Assembly: GCF_030816295.1 (NCBI RefSeq)
Contig: NZ_JAUSXV010000001.1
Coordinates: 3,410,001-3,474,000 of the forward strand
DNA length: 64,000 bases
Reading direction: 5' to 3'
DNA from: Microbacterium natoriense
GTDB taxonomy: Bacteria; Actinomycetota; Actinomycetes; Actinomycetales; Microbacteriaceae
Position 1 is the first letter of the stretch. Every line of letters begins with the position of its first letter. A program made the position numbers and the translations under genes. Positions 45,083 through 57,059 of this stretch are shown piece after piece. Below the pieces are notes generated by a model. That model saw nothing but the letters and a program-made list of their open reading frames with translations. It did no database searches and was not told where the DNA came from.

Positions 45083-45301
45083 ATGGGAAACCCGGCCGGA
45101 TTCGACTACGTGCTGCGCGCGGGCGACGTCGTCATCCGCCACCACGGGAAGGCCGCGACCGTGCTGCGCGGAGCCCGCGCCGCCCAGTTCCTGATCGAGG
45201 TCGAGCAGGGCGACCCTCAACTGCTCATGGCGAGAGTCACGGGGAACTACCGTCGTGGCAACGAGCGCGCCGCGAAGCGGCATCCTCGCAACGCCGGCTG
45301 A
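45083..45301 (+). CDS. Small conserved hypothetical protein
   Basis: 72 residues, basic: 'YVLRAGDVVIRHHGKAATVL', 'ARAAQFLIEVEQGDPQLLMA', ending in 'TGNYRRGNERAAKRHPRNAG'. It looks like a small basic alpha/beta protein and could bind nucleic acid. I recall near-identical short proteins in related genomes, but no function. It runs convergent to the thioredoxin-domain gene with 1 base between stops. The preceding 188 bases hold no other gene. No clear Shine-Dalgarno sequence. Confidence 0.65.
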   Translation: MGNPAGFDYVLRAGDVVIRHHGKAATVLRGARAAQFLIEVEQGDPQLLMARVTGNYRRGNERAAKRHPRNAG

Positions 45302-45302
45302 G

Positions 45303-47102
<1,800 letters not shown>

Positions 47103-47148
47103 CTCTGCAACGCTACGCCTGTGCGAGGCTCAGCCGGCTCTGTGCACC

Positions 47149-47718
47149 TCAGCCGGCGAGGAGCTCCACCGGTCTGGTCGCCGCGTACCCGACGAGCGGC
47201 AGCGCTCGTTCGGCAGCCAAGGCGATGCGCGATCGCAGCACCTCCGACTCGATCACGTAGCCGGCGAAGTCGGTGTCGCTCGCGTACACGCCCAGCGGGA
47301 GGGTGAGCGCCTGGAAGAAGGCGAACAGCGGCCGCAACTGGTGCTCGATGATGAGCGCGTGACGTTCGCCGCCGCCCGTCGCCGCCAGTAGCACGGGCTT
47401 GCCGACGAGCTCGTACTGCCCGACGAAGTCGAAGAGGTGCTTGAACAGCCCGGTGAACGATGCCCGGTAGACCGGGCTGCCCACGATCAGCAGATCCGCC
47501 TGCTCGATCGCGACGATCTTCTCCTCGACCTGAAGCGGAAGCTGGTCGCGGCGGAGGGCTCCGGCCAGCGCCGGCCCGATGTCGGTGAGCTCGATCAGTT
47601 CGAACTCGATCTCGGCGCGCTCGGCGATCGCCGCGCCGATGGCGCGGATGAGCGCGGTGGTCTTGCTCGGCTCGTGAAGCGAACCGGACACGGCGACGAC
47701 ACGGTAGGCAGCTGTCAT
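47149..47718 (-). CDS. NAD(P)H-dependent FMN reductase (MsuE-like)
   Basis: 189 residues, flavodoxin-like fold. 'VVAVSGSLHEPSKTTALIRA' is the FMN phosphate loop, and 'LLIVGSPVYRASFTGLFKHL' with 'KPVLLAATGGGERHALIIEH' complete the NADPH-dependent reductase signature. MsuE-type reductases feed reduced FMN to alkanesulfonate or sulfide monooxygenases; no such partner lies next to it here. The ATG at 47718 is preferred over a 16-residue upstream extension. Confidence 0.88.
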   Translation of the reverse strand: MTAAYRVVAVSGSLHEPSKTTALIRAIGAAIAERAEIEFELIELTDIGPALAGALRRDQLPLQVEEKIVAIEQADLLIVGSPVYRASFTGLFKHLFDFVGQYELVGKPVLLAATGGGERHALIIEHQLRPLFAFFQALTLPLGVYASDTDFAGYVIESEVLRSRIALAAERALPLVGYAATRPVELLAG

Positions 47719-47739
47719 GTCGATGAAGCTACTCCCGGC

Positions 47740-47774
47740 GACGCCCCGCGTCGCGGGGAGCGACACGGGGCGTC
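47740..47774 (-). terminator. GC-rich hairpin downstream of the aldo/keto reductase
   Basis: GACGCCCCG (47740-47748) pairs with CGGGGCGTC (47766-47774); a nested CCCCGCG/CGCGGGG offers an alternative fold. It lies 18 bases beyond the aldo/keto reductase stop on the minus strand, as a terminator would, but without a strong U-run. Confidence 0.45.
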
Positions 47775-47792
47775 ATCGGAGGAATCATTACG

Positions 47793-49780
<1,988 letters not shown>

Positions 49781-49823
49781 CCGACGATCGTATGTGCTCG
49801 ATCCCGGCATACGATGGAGGGCT

Positions 49824-52800
49824 ATGTCTTCTCCCGTGATCACCTATCCCCCTGAGCTGCCCGTCAGCGCAGCCAGGGAAGAGATCGCCGACGCGATCCG
49901 CGACAACCAGGTCGTGATCGTCGCCGGCGCGACCGGCTCCGGCAAGACGACGCAGCTGCCGAAGATCTGCCTCGACCTCGGACGCGAGCGGATCGCGCAC
50001 ACCCAGCCCCGCCGGCTCGCCGCCCGCACGATCGCCGAGCGCGTGGCCGAGGAGCTGCAGGTCGATCTGGGCGGTCTCGTCGGCTACAAGGTGCGCTTCA
50101 CCGACCAGGTCTCCGACGAGACCCGTGTGGCGCTGATGACCGACGGCATCCTGTTGAACGAGATCCACCGCGACAGGCTGCTCCGCCGCTACGACACGAT
50201 CATCATCGACGAGGCGCACGAGCGCTCGCTGAACGTCGACTTCCTGCTCGGCTACCTCGTTCGCATCCTGCCGGAGCGGCCGGACCTCAAGCTCATCATC
50301 ACGTCGGCCACGATCGACCCGGAGAGCTTCGCGAAGCACTTCGCGGACTCGACGGGACGGCCCGCCCCCGTCATCGAAGTCTCCGGACGCACGTACCCCG
50401 TCGAGATCAGATACCGCCCGTTGGTCGATGACGAGTCGACAGCATCTCTGAGCCCGTCGCGGGGCGGCGATCAGGAACCGGGCGACGAGGTGACCGCGAT
50501 CGTGAAGGCCCTGCAGGAGCTCGATCGCGAAGCGGCGGGCGACGTACTGGTCTTCCTTCCTGGTGAGGCCGAGATCCGCGACGCGGCGGACGCCGTGCGT
50601 GGCGCGTATCGTTCGCACACCGCGCCCGTCGAGGTGCTGCCGCTGTACGGCCGGCTCTCCGCCGCCGAACAGCACAGGGTGTTCGAGCGCTCTGCGGTCG
50701 CCGGCCTCCGCCGTCGGGTCGTCCTCGCGACGAACGTCGCCGAGACGAGCCTCACGGTGCCGGGCATCAAGTACGTGATCGACACCGGCACCGCCCGCAT
50801 CTCGCGCTACAGCAACCGCTCCAAAGTGCAGCGCCTGCCGATCGAGCCCGTGTCGCAGGCCTCGGCGAATCAGCGTTCCGGTCGAGCGGGTCGAACCAGC
50901 GACGGAATCGCGATCCGTCTGTACGGCGAAGACGATTTCGCAGGGCGCCCCGAGTTCACCGAGCCCGAGATCCTGCGCACCTCGCTCGCCTCGGTCGTGC
51001 TGCAGATGCTGTCGCTCGGCTTCGGTGACATCACGGAGTTCCCGTTCCTCACTCCCCCCGACTCGCGCGGCGTGAAGGCCGCCCTCGACCTGCTCGGCGA
51101 GCTCGGCGCGGTGACGAGCGACGCTTCGGCGGTATCAGGCACGCCGGCGCATCGGCTCACCCGCATCGGGCGCGACATCGCGCGAATGCCGATGGACCCG
51201 CGATTCGCACGGATGATCGTCGAGGCGTCTCGCTCGTCGACAGGCTCAGCGGCCCCTGTTCTCAGAGACGTGCTGCCCATCGTCGCCGGACTCTCGATCC
51301 AGGACGTCCGCGAGCGCCCCTCCGCCGAGGCCCCGCAGGGCGTGCGCGACGAGGCCGACCGGATGCACGCCCGTTTCGTCGATCCGACGAGCGACTTCCT
51401 CACGCTGCTCAACCTGTGGAACCACCTGCGCGAACAGCAGAAGGAGCTCGGCTCCAGCGCCTTCCGGCGCATGTGCCGCAGCGAGCACCTGAACTACGTC
51501 CGCGTGCGGGAGTGGTTCGACGTTCACCGCCAGCTGCAGAGCCTCGTGAAGAATCCCAGAACGACCGGTGCGGTGGATCCTGACGCGATTCACCGGGCGC
51601 TCCTGTCGGGACTGCTGTCGCAGATCGGCATCCTCGACGAGCGCAGCGCGCCCGCCAGAGGGCAGAGCAAGACGCCGCCCAAGGACGCGAAGCGCAGGAT
51701 CGCCGAGTACCGGGGAGCCCGCGGCATCCGCTTCTCGATCTTCCCCGGTTCAGGACTCCGCAAGAAGAGCCCGCAGGCGGTGATGGCAGCCGAGATCGTC
51801 GAGACCTCGCGCACTTTCGCGCGGACGGTCGCCGCGATCGACCCTGCATGGGCGGAGTCTCTCGCGGGCGACCTCGCCAAGCGGCAGGTCACCGAGCCGC
51901 ACTGGTCGAAGGACGCAGGAGCCGCGGTCGCCTATGAGAAGGTGACCCTGTTCGGAGTGGAGATCATCCCCCGCCGCCGCGTGCAGTTCGCGCGCATCGA
52001 TCGGGCGGCTTCCCGCGAGCTGTTCCTGCGGCACGCACTGGTCGAAGGCGAATGGGATCCGTCCCGCATCGACAAGAGGGTCAGCGCGTTCTGGCGCAGC
52101 AACGCCGAGCTGCGCAAGAGACTCGAGAAGCTCGAGGAGCGCGAGCGCCGTCGCGACATCCTTGCCGGCGACGAAGCGGTCTTCCGCTTCTACGATGAGC
52201 GCATCCCAGCCGAGGTGTTCGACGTCCGCTCCTTCGAGAAATGGTGGCGCGAGGCGCTGACGGCCACGCCGAAGCTGCTCGTGATGCGCGAGAGCGACCT
52301 CGTCGACGATGACGAGCGCGCCGATCAGAGCGAATTCCCCACCAGGTGGACGCAGGGCGACCAGGTGCTCGGACTCGCCTACCGCTTCGAGCCGGGTGCG
52401 GCGGATGACGGAGTCAGCGTCGTCGTGCCGTTGGCCCTGCTCGCCCAGATCGAGGACCGAGGATTCGATTGGCAGGTGCCGGGGCTCCGGGCCGAGCTCA
52501 TCACAGGCCTCCTACGCGCCCTGCCGAAGGCGATCCGGCGCCATGTCGTGCCGGCGGCCGACTGGGCCGAGAAGTTCGGCGAGGCGCTTGCCGGCGAGGG
52601 CCCGGAGTCGCACGGCGGCACACCACCGCGCACGCTCAAGGAGGCGCTGGCGAAGCTCATCCAGCCGCTCGCGAATCAGCTCGTCGCCGCGAGCGACTTC
52701 GACGACGAACGGGTGCCCGCCCACCTGCGCATGAACTTCCGCGCCGTCGACGAGCGCGGGCGCGTGGCCGGCGCCGGTCGAGACCTCGGCGAGCTCCAGG

Positions 52801-53801
52801 CACGGCTCTCCGACCGGGCTCGGTCGAGCGTGGCGCGGTCTCTGGACAAGAACCGGTCGTTGAGCGAGCGCAGCGAGACGAAACGCATTGCCCTCGCCGT
52901 GGCGTCCACCGCGTCCATCGAACGCTCCGGCCTCACCGCCTGGACGTTCGGCGATCTCCCCGAGGTGCTCGACACGCGGGTCGCCGGCGGCGTGGTGCGC
53001 GGCTATCCGGCGGTCGTCGACGACGTCAAGAGCGTCTCGGTGCGCGTCGAGGCTACGGCGGATGCTGCGGCGGCGGCGAGCCGTGACGGCGTTCTGCGGC
53101 TCGTGCTGCTGAACGTGCCGTCGCCCACCTCGTATGTGCAGGAGCATTTGACCAGCCAGGAGAAGCTCGCGCTCGCGGCTTCTCCCTATCAGAATGCGGC
53201 CGCGCTTCTCGAGGACTGCCGTCGGGCAGTCGTCCAGCGGTCTCTCGCCCTTCGACAGGCTCAGGGACCCAGCTCCATTATCCGGACCCAGGCCGCTTTC
53301 GAGCAGGCGCGGGATGCCGTCTCGGCCACGCTGGTCGACGAGCTCTTCGCCTGCGTCTCCCTGGTCGCCCGCATCCTCACGAAATCGCGCGAGGTCGAGC
53401 GCGGCATCAAGTCGCAGAACTCGCTCGCCCTGCTCGGGCCGCTGAACGACATCCGCACGCAGCTCGCAGGGCTTCTGCACCCGGGGTTCATCTCGGCAGC
53501 CGGTGTCGACCGACTGGCGCACTTCCCCCGCTACCTCGACGGCATGATCGATCGTCTGAAGACACTCGCGAACGAGCCGGGCAAGGACCGCACGCGCATG
53601 AGCGAGTTCGAGCGGATGGCGAGGGCATACGAAGAGGCCGGAGGCACGATCCCGCTCGTCGCCGGCGCATCTCCGGCGATCGTCGAGACGCGATGGCTGC
53701 TCGAGGAGTACCGGGTGAGCGTGTTCGCCCAGCGTCTGGGCACGGCGCAGCCGGTGTCACCTCAGCGGATCACGAAGGCCCTCGCCCCCGCCGGTCGTTG
53801 A
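49824..53801 (+). CDS. hrpA: ATP-dependent RNA helicase HrpA (DEAH box, with DUF3418)
   Basis: 1325 residues. Walker A 'GATGSGKT' (35-42), DEAH (129-132, 'IIIDEAHERSLN'), motif III 'TSATIDPESF', 'NVAETSLTVPGI' and motif VI 'QRSGRAGR' define the helicase core, followed by HA2/OB-like regions and the long C-terminal DUF3418 half. It unwinds RNA, and in E. coli HrpA acts in mRNA cleavage and rescue of collided ribosomes. The ATG at 49824 has GGAGG 4 bases upstream. Repeat-derived insertions appear near residues 208 (degenerate), 472, 1011 and 1142, and a family B repeat provides the stop codon. Confidence 0.95.
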   Translation: MSSPVITYPPELPVSAAREEIADAIRDNQVVIVAGATGSGKTTQLPKICLDLGRERIAHTQPRRLAARTIAERVAEELQVDLGGLVGYKVRFTDQVSDETRVALMTDGILLNEIHRDRLLRRYDTIIIDEAHERSLNVDFLLGYLVRILPERPDLKLIITSATIDPESFAKHFADSTGRPAPVIEVSGRTYPVEIRYRPLVDDESTASLSPSRGGDQEPGDEVTAIVKALQELDREAAGDVLVFLPGEAEIRDAADAVRGAYRSHTAPVEVLPLYGRLSAAEQHRVFERSAVAGLRRRVVLATNVAETSLTVPGIKYVIDTGTARISRYSNRSKVQRLPIEPVSQASANQRSGRAGRTSDGIAIRLYGEDDFAGRPEFTEPEILRTSLASVVLQMLSLGFGDITEFPFLTPPDSRGVKAALDLLGELGAVTSDASAVSGTPAHRLTRIGRDIARMPMDPRFARMIVEASRSSTGSAAPVLRDVLPIVAGLSIQDVRERPSAEAPQGVRDEADRMHARFVDPTSDFLTLLNLWNHLREQQKELGSSAFRRMCRSEHLNYVRVREWFDVHRQLQSLVKNPRTTGAVDPDAIHRALLSGLLSQIGILDERSAPARGQSKTPPKDAKRRIAEYRGARGIRFSIFPGSGLRKKSPQAVMAAEIVETSRTFARTVAAIDPAWAESLAGDLAKRQVTEPHWSKDAGAAVAYEKVTLFGVEIIPRRRVQFARIDRAASRELFLRHALVEGEWDPSRIDKRVSAFWRSNAELRKRLEKLEERERRRDILAGDEAVFRFYDERIPAEVFDVRSFEKWWREALTATPKLLVMRESDLVDDDERADQSEFPTRWTQGDQVLGLAYRFEPGAADDGVSVVVPLALLAQIEDRGFDWQVPGLRAELITGLLRALPKAIRRHVVPAADWAEKFGEALAGEGPESHGGTPPRTLKEALAKLIQPLANQLVAASDFDDERVPAHLRMNFRAVDERGRVAGAGRDLGELQARLSDRARSSVARSLDKNRSLSERSETKRIALAVASTASIERSGLTAWTFGDLPEVLDTRVAGGVVRGYPAVVDDVKSVSVRVEATADAAAAASRDGVLRLVLLNVPSPTSYVQEHLTSQEKLALAASPYQNAAALLEDCRRAVVQRSLALRQAQGPSSIIRTQAAFEQARDAVSATLVDELFACVSLVARILTKSREVERGIKSQNSLALLGPLNDIRTQLAGLLHPGFISAAGVDRLAHFPRYLDGMIDRLKTLANEPGKDRTRMSEFERMARAYEEAGGTIPLVAGASPAIVETRWLLEEYRVSVFAQRLGTAQPVSPQRITKALAPAGR
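50447..50464 (+). repeat. Degenerate family A repeat in hrpA
   Basis: TCTGAGCCCGTCGCGGGG resembles the reverse orientation of family A (CTGAGCCTGTCGAAGGG) with three or so differences. It encodes 'SLSPSRGG' within a loop that looks longer than in ordinary HrpA proteins. Confidence 0.4.
51237..51249 (+). repeat. Family A core in hrpA
   Basis: TCGACAGGCTCAG, the exact 13-base core, encoding part of 'SRSSTGSAAPVLRD' near residue 472. Confidence 0.6.
52854..52886 (+). repeat. Family B dispersed repeat in hrpA
   Basis: CGGTCGTTGAGCGAGCGCAG then CGAGACGAAACGC; the best single unit of family B in the window. It encodes 'RSLSERSETKR' in frame near residue 1011, just where the DUF3418 region would continue. 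Confidence 0.75.
53248..53270 (+). repeat. Family A dispersed repeat in hrpA
   Basis: CCCTTCGACAGGCTCAGGGA then CCC; the exact reverse complement (apart from ends) of the intergenic copy at 16256-16280. It encodes 'LRQAQGP' near residue 1142. Confidence 0.75.
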
Positions 53802-53916
53802 GCACACCGGTCGTTGAGCGCGAACCGGTAGTTCAGCACGAACCCGGTCGTTGAGCGAGCGAAGCGAGACGAAACGCAGAGACGAAACGCAGAGACGAAA
53901 CGCAGAGACGAAACGC
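53791..53916 (+). repeat. Composite family B repeat array at the end of hrpA
   Basis: Contains CCGGTCGTTGAGC twice, a variant CCGGTAGTTCAGCACGAAC, then a full unit CGGTCGTTGAGCGAGCGAAG ending GAGACGAAACGC. The hrpA stop TGA (53799-53801) is the TGA of the first CGTTGAGC. After the full unit the 13-mer GACGAAACGCAGA is repeated head to tail (53868-53880, 53881-53893, 53894-53906) with a partial fourth copy to 53916. It fills almost the whole gap before the next gene. Confidence 0.85.
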
Positions 53917-53932
53917 GATTAGCCTTGTCATC

Positions 53933-54877
53933 ATGGCCCGCGCGATCGTCTACACCGAAATCGGCTCTCCCGACGTCCTGCACCTGACCGAGATCCCCGA
54001 TCCCCTCGCCGCTCCCGGCGAGGTCGTGGTGCGCATCGAGGCGGCCGGAGTCAATCCGATCGACGCGAAGATCCGCGCCGGAAAGCGCCCATCCCCGCCG
54101 ATCGTCGAGCCGCGGCGCGTCGGGTTCGATGGCGCCGGCGTGATCGAGGCGCTCGGTGAAGGCGTGGACTCGTACAGCGTCGGTGATCGGGTCGCGATCC
54201 GCGACACGGTGGGCACCTATGCGTCTCACCTCGCCGTACCGGCCACGAACCTCGCGGCTCTTCCCGACTCCGTAACGGCGTCCGAGGGCGCCGGCATCGG
54301 CATCCCCGCCGGCACGGCGTACCAGTGCCTGAAGTCGCTGGGCGTCAAGGCCGGCGACGTCCTGCTCGTGCATGCAGGCTCCGGCTCGGTCGGCCAGGCC
54401 GCCGTGCAGTTCGCCGTCGCCTGGGGTGCCACGGTCATCGCCACCGCGAGCCCCGCCCGGCACGAGCAGCTCCGCGAACTCGGCGCGATCCCCATCGCCT
54501 ACGGCGAGGGGCTGCTCGAGCGGGTGCGCGAAGCCGCCCCCGGCGGCGTCACCGTTGCCCTCGACGGCGCGGGTACCGACGAGGCGATCGAGACGTCGCT
54601 CGCCCTGGTCGCTGATCGCGAGCGCATCGCCACGATCGTCCGAGGTCCGGATGCGGCATCCTTCGGCATCCGAGCCTTCTCCGGCGGCTCGCCGGTGCCC
54701 CCCAGCGAGCAGGAGCTCGCCTGGCGTGCGGAGGCGCTCCCAGCGACCATCGCCCTCATCGCCTCGGGGGATTTCACGATCGAGCTGGGGCCCGAGCTGC
54801 CGCTCGCCGAGGCCGGGCGCGCGCACGAGCTCGTGGAGTCGCACGCCGCCGACGGGAAGATCATCCTCGTCCCGTGA
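53933..54877 (+). CDS. NADP-dependent medium-chain (quinone-type) oxidoreductase
   Basis: 314 residues. GroES-like N-terminus 'GVNPIDAKIRAGKR' and 'VGFDGAGVIEALGEGVDS'; Rossmann motif 'VLLVHAGSGSVGQAAVQFAV'. No zinc-binding Cys cluster, so it belongs to the quinone oxidoreductase group, like the enzyme at 7219-8160 but clearly different in sequence. The stop overlaps the GTG of the next gene (GTGA). Substrate unknown. Confidence 0.9.
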   Translation: MARAIVYTEIGSPDVLHLTEIPDPLAAPGEVVVRIEAAGVNPIDAKIRAGKRPSPPIVEPRRVGFDGAGVIEALGEGVDSYSVGDRVAIRDTVGTYASHLAVPATNLAALPDSVTASEGAGIGIPAGTAYQCLKSLGVKAGDVLLVHAGSGSVGQAAVQFAVAWGATVIATASPARHEQLRELGAIPIAYGEGLLERVREAAPGGVTVALDGAGTDEAIETSLALVADRERIATIVRGPDAASFGIRAFSGGSPVPPSEQELAWRAEALPATIALIASGDFTIELGPELPLAEAGRAHELVESHAADGKIILVP

Positions 54878-55675
54878 CCCGCCACAGCATCCCCTCCGGA
54901 CGAGCCCGGCTGGTGGTCGACGCGACCGGTGACGGCGACGCACTGCTGATGATCCACGCCGGCGTCACCGACCGGAGTTCCTGGGAGCCGCTGATCGCCC
55001 GCATCGGCGACGGCATGCGCGCTATCCGATACGACGCTCGCGGCTATGGAGAGACCGCATACGAGACCGAGGACGGATGGTCGCCGGTCACGGACGCTGC
55101 TGCGGGTGCTGGACGGTCTCGGCATCGACAGGGCCATCGTCATCGGATGCTCGATGGGCGGCCGCACCGCCATCGACCTGGCACTCGCGCACCCGGATCG
55201 GGTGGCGGCTCTGGTGCTGATCGCACCGGCAGTCGGTGGAGCACCGGCACCGGTGCTCGATCCGATCGTGGCCGAGCTCGACCGGCAGATGGACGAAGCG
55301 GATGCCGCGGGCGATCTCGAAGAGGTGAACCGTCTGGAGTCGATCGTCTGGCTCGACGGACCTGATCGCCCTGGGCGCGCAGCGCCTCGCGCCAGAGAGC
55401 TCTTCCTGGCGATGAACGGGATAGCCCTCCACGCCCCCGACCCCGGCGAACAGCTGGTGCCGGATGACGCCTGGAAGCGCCTGGACGAGATCGCCGTGCC
55501 GACGCTCGTGCTCGTCGGCGACCTCGACCTCGCGCACGTCCGCCGCAACTCCCAGCAGGTGGCGGCGGCCGTTCCCGGCGCCGAGCTCGTGGAGTTGGGG
55601 GATGTCGCGCACCTCCCGCATCTCGAGGCGCACGCCGCCGCCCTCGACACCGTCGCGGAGTTCCTCGGCCGGTAG
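54874..55675 (+). pseudogene. Alpha/beta hydrolase gene with a frameshift near 55081-55100
   Basis: Two overlapping frames together encode one alpha/beta hydrolase. The first (GTG at 54874) reads 'LLMIHAGVTDRSSWEPLIAR' and 'IRYDARGYGETAYETEDGWS'. The second continues 'LLRVLDGLGIDRAIVIGCSM' with the nucleophile elbow GCSMGG, 'VPTLVLVGDLDLAHVRRN' and a final 'GDVAHLPHLEAH' (catalytic His). Frame must change between about 55081 and 55100; dropping one base, for instance a G in CACGGACG, restores a continuous protein of about 266 residues. It is either a genuine recent inactivation or a sequencing error. It is coupled to the oxidoreductase upstream. Confidence 0.8.
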
Positions 55676-55749
55676 CGGCGCCTATTCCCCCGGGCGCAAC
55701 AGTTCGACATACGCCGAGCCGGACCGGCCGGGGTCACGACAATGGTCTG

Positions 55750-57042
55750 ATGAGCGAGTTCGCGACCCAGCAGATCCAGGCCGGCTACGTCCCCGGGACG
55801 CCGCAGAACAGCGCCGTCCCCCCGATCTACCAGACGGCCGCGTTCCAGTTCGCCTCGCTCGCCGACGCCGCCGATCTGTTCGCTCTGCGCAAGAGCGGCA
55901 ATCTGTACAGCCGCAACGCCAGCCCGACCCAGCAGGTGCTCGAGGAGCGTGTCGCCGCGCTCGAGGGGGGTGTCTCCGCCGTCGCCGTGGCCTCCGGCCA
56001 GGCCGCCGTCGCGGTCTCCCTGCTCGCGATCGTCGGAGTCCGCGGACACATCGTCGCGGCGAACCAGCTCTACGGCGGCACGGTCGACCTGTTCCAGGAC
56101 ACCTTCGACGACTTCGGGATCGATGTGACCTTCGTCGACCAGGACGACGCGGATGCCTGGCGCGCCGCGATCCGTCCTGAGACGCGCGCCCTGTTCGCGG
56201 AATCGGTCGCGAACCCGGTCGCACAGGTGCTCGACATCCGTCTGGTCGCCGACATCGCGCACGATGCCGGCGTCCCCCTCGTGATCGACAACACCGTCGG
56301 CACTCCCTATCTCGTCCGCCCGGGCGAGCACGGCGCCGACTTCGTCGTGCACTCGGCGACCAAGTTCCTCTCCGGTCACGGCACCTCGCTCGGCGGTGTA
56401 GTCGTCGACCAGGGCACCTTCGACTTCGGCGCGCAGCCCGAACGCTGGCCGCAGTTCACGGCCGAGTACAAGCGGGTCCCCGGTCTCGTGCTGTGGGAGC
56501 GCTTCGGCATCGGGCAGGCGTTCGCGGCGCTGGTGAAGTCCAAGTACGTGCACGATCTCGGCCCCTCGCTGTCGCCCTTCAACGCCTGGCAGATCCTTCA
56601 GGGGATCGAGACGCTCGACCTGCGGGTGGCGCGCCAGTCGTCGACCGCGTTCGCCGTCGCGCAGTTCCTGGCGCAGCATCCGTCGGTCTCCCATGTGAAC
56701 CACCCCGGCCTCGCGGGCAACCGCTGGCACGACCTCGCGACCCGGTACCTCCCGAGCGGCGTCCCTTCGGTGTTCTCCTTCGATCTGGCGGGTGCGGAGG
56801 ACGAGGGCACGCAGCAGCGCGTCGCGCGCGTCATCGACAGTCTGAAGGTCGTGCGCCTGGTCGCGAACATCGGCGACGCGCGCAGCCTCGTCGCCCACCC
56901 CGCTTCGATGACGCACTCGCACCTGAACGCCGAGCAGCGAGCCGCTGCCGGCATCTCCCTGAACACGATCCGGCTGTCGGCCGGTCTGGAAGATCCGCGC
57001 GACATCATCGCCGATCTCGATCAGGCACTCGCCGTCGGCTGA
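55750..57042 (+). CDS. metY: O-acetylhomoserine (thiol)-lyase-like PLP enzyme
   Basis: 430 residues, the usual length of O-acetyl-L-homoserine sulfhydrylases. 'TQQIQAGYVPGTPQNSAVPP', 'SGNLYSRNASPTQQVLEERV' and the PLP-lysine segment 'FVVHSATKFLSGHGTSLGG' place it in the Cys/Met metabolism PLP family. It would make homocysteine (or methionine) from O-acetylhomoserine and sulfide. An alternative is another gamma-replacing enzyme of the same family. No other met gene is adjacent, although a methionine importer lies 40 kb away in the window. Confidence 0.92.
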   Translation: MSEFATQQIQAGYVPGTPQNSAVPPIYQTAAFQFASLADAADLFALRKSGNLYSRNASPTQQVLEERVAALEGGVSAVAVASGQAAVAVSLLAIVGVRGHIVAANQLYGGTVDLFQDTFDDFGIDVTFVDQDDADAWRAAIRPETRALFAESVANPVAQVLDIRLVADIAHDAGVPLVIDNTVGTPYLVRPGEHGADFVVHSATKFLSGHGTSLGGVVVDQGTFDFGAQPERWPQFTAEYKRVPGLVLWERFGIGQAFAALVKSKYVHDLGPSLSPFNAWQILQGIETLDLRVARQSSTAFAVAQFLAQHPSVSHVNHPGLAGNRWHDLATRYLPSGVPSVFSFDLAGAEDEGTQQRVARVIDSLKVVRLVANIGDARSLVAHPASMTHSHLNAEQRAAAGISLNTIRLSAGLEDPRDIIADLDQALAVG

Positions 57043-57059
57043 ACAACTACGCTGAGACC

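Noticed and set aside
53868..53916. Possible mini CRISPR array because of the regular repeats
   Set aside because: Units are 13 bases head to tail with no spacers and no cas genes.
54874..55675. Programmed ribosomal frameshift in the alpha/beta hydrolase
   Set aside because: No slippery heptamer or downstream structure of the known type is evident, and the family does not use frameshifting.
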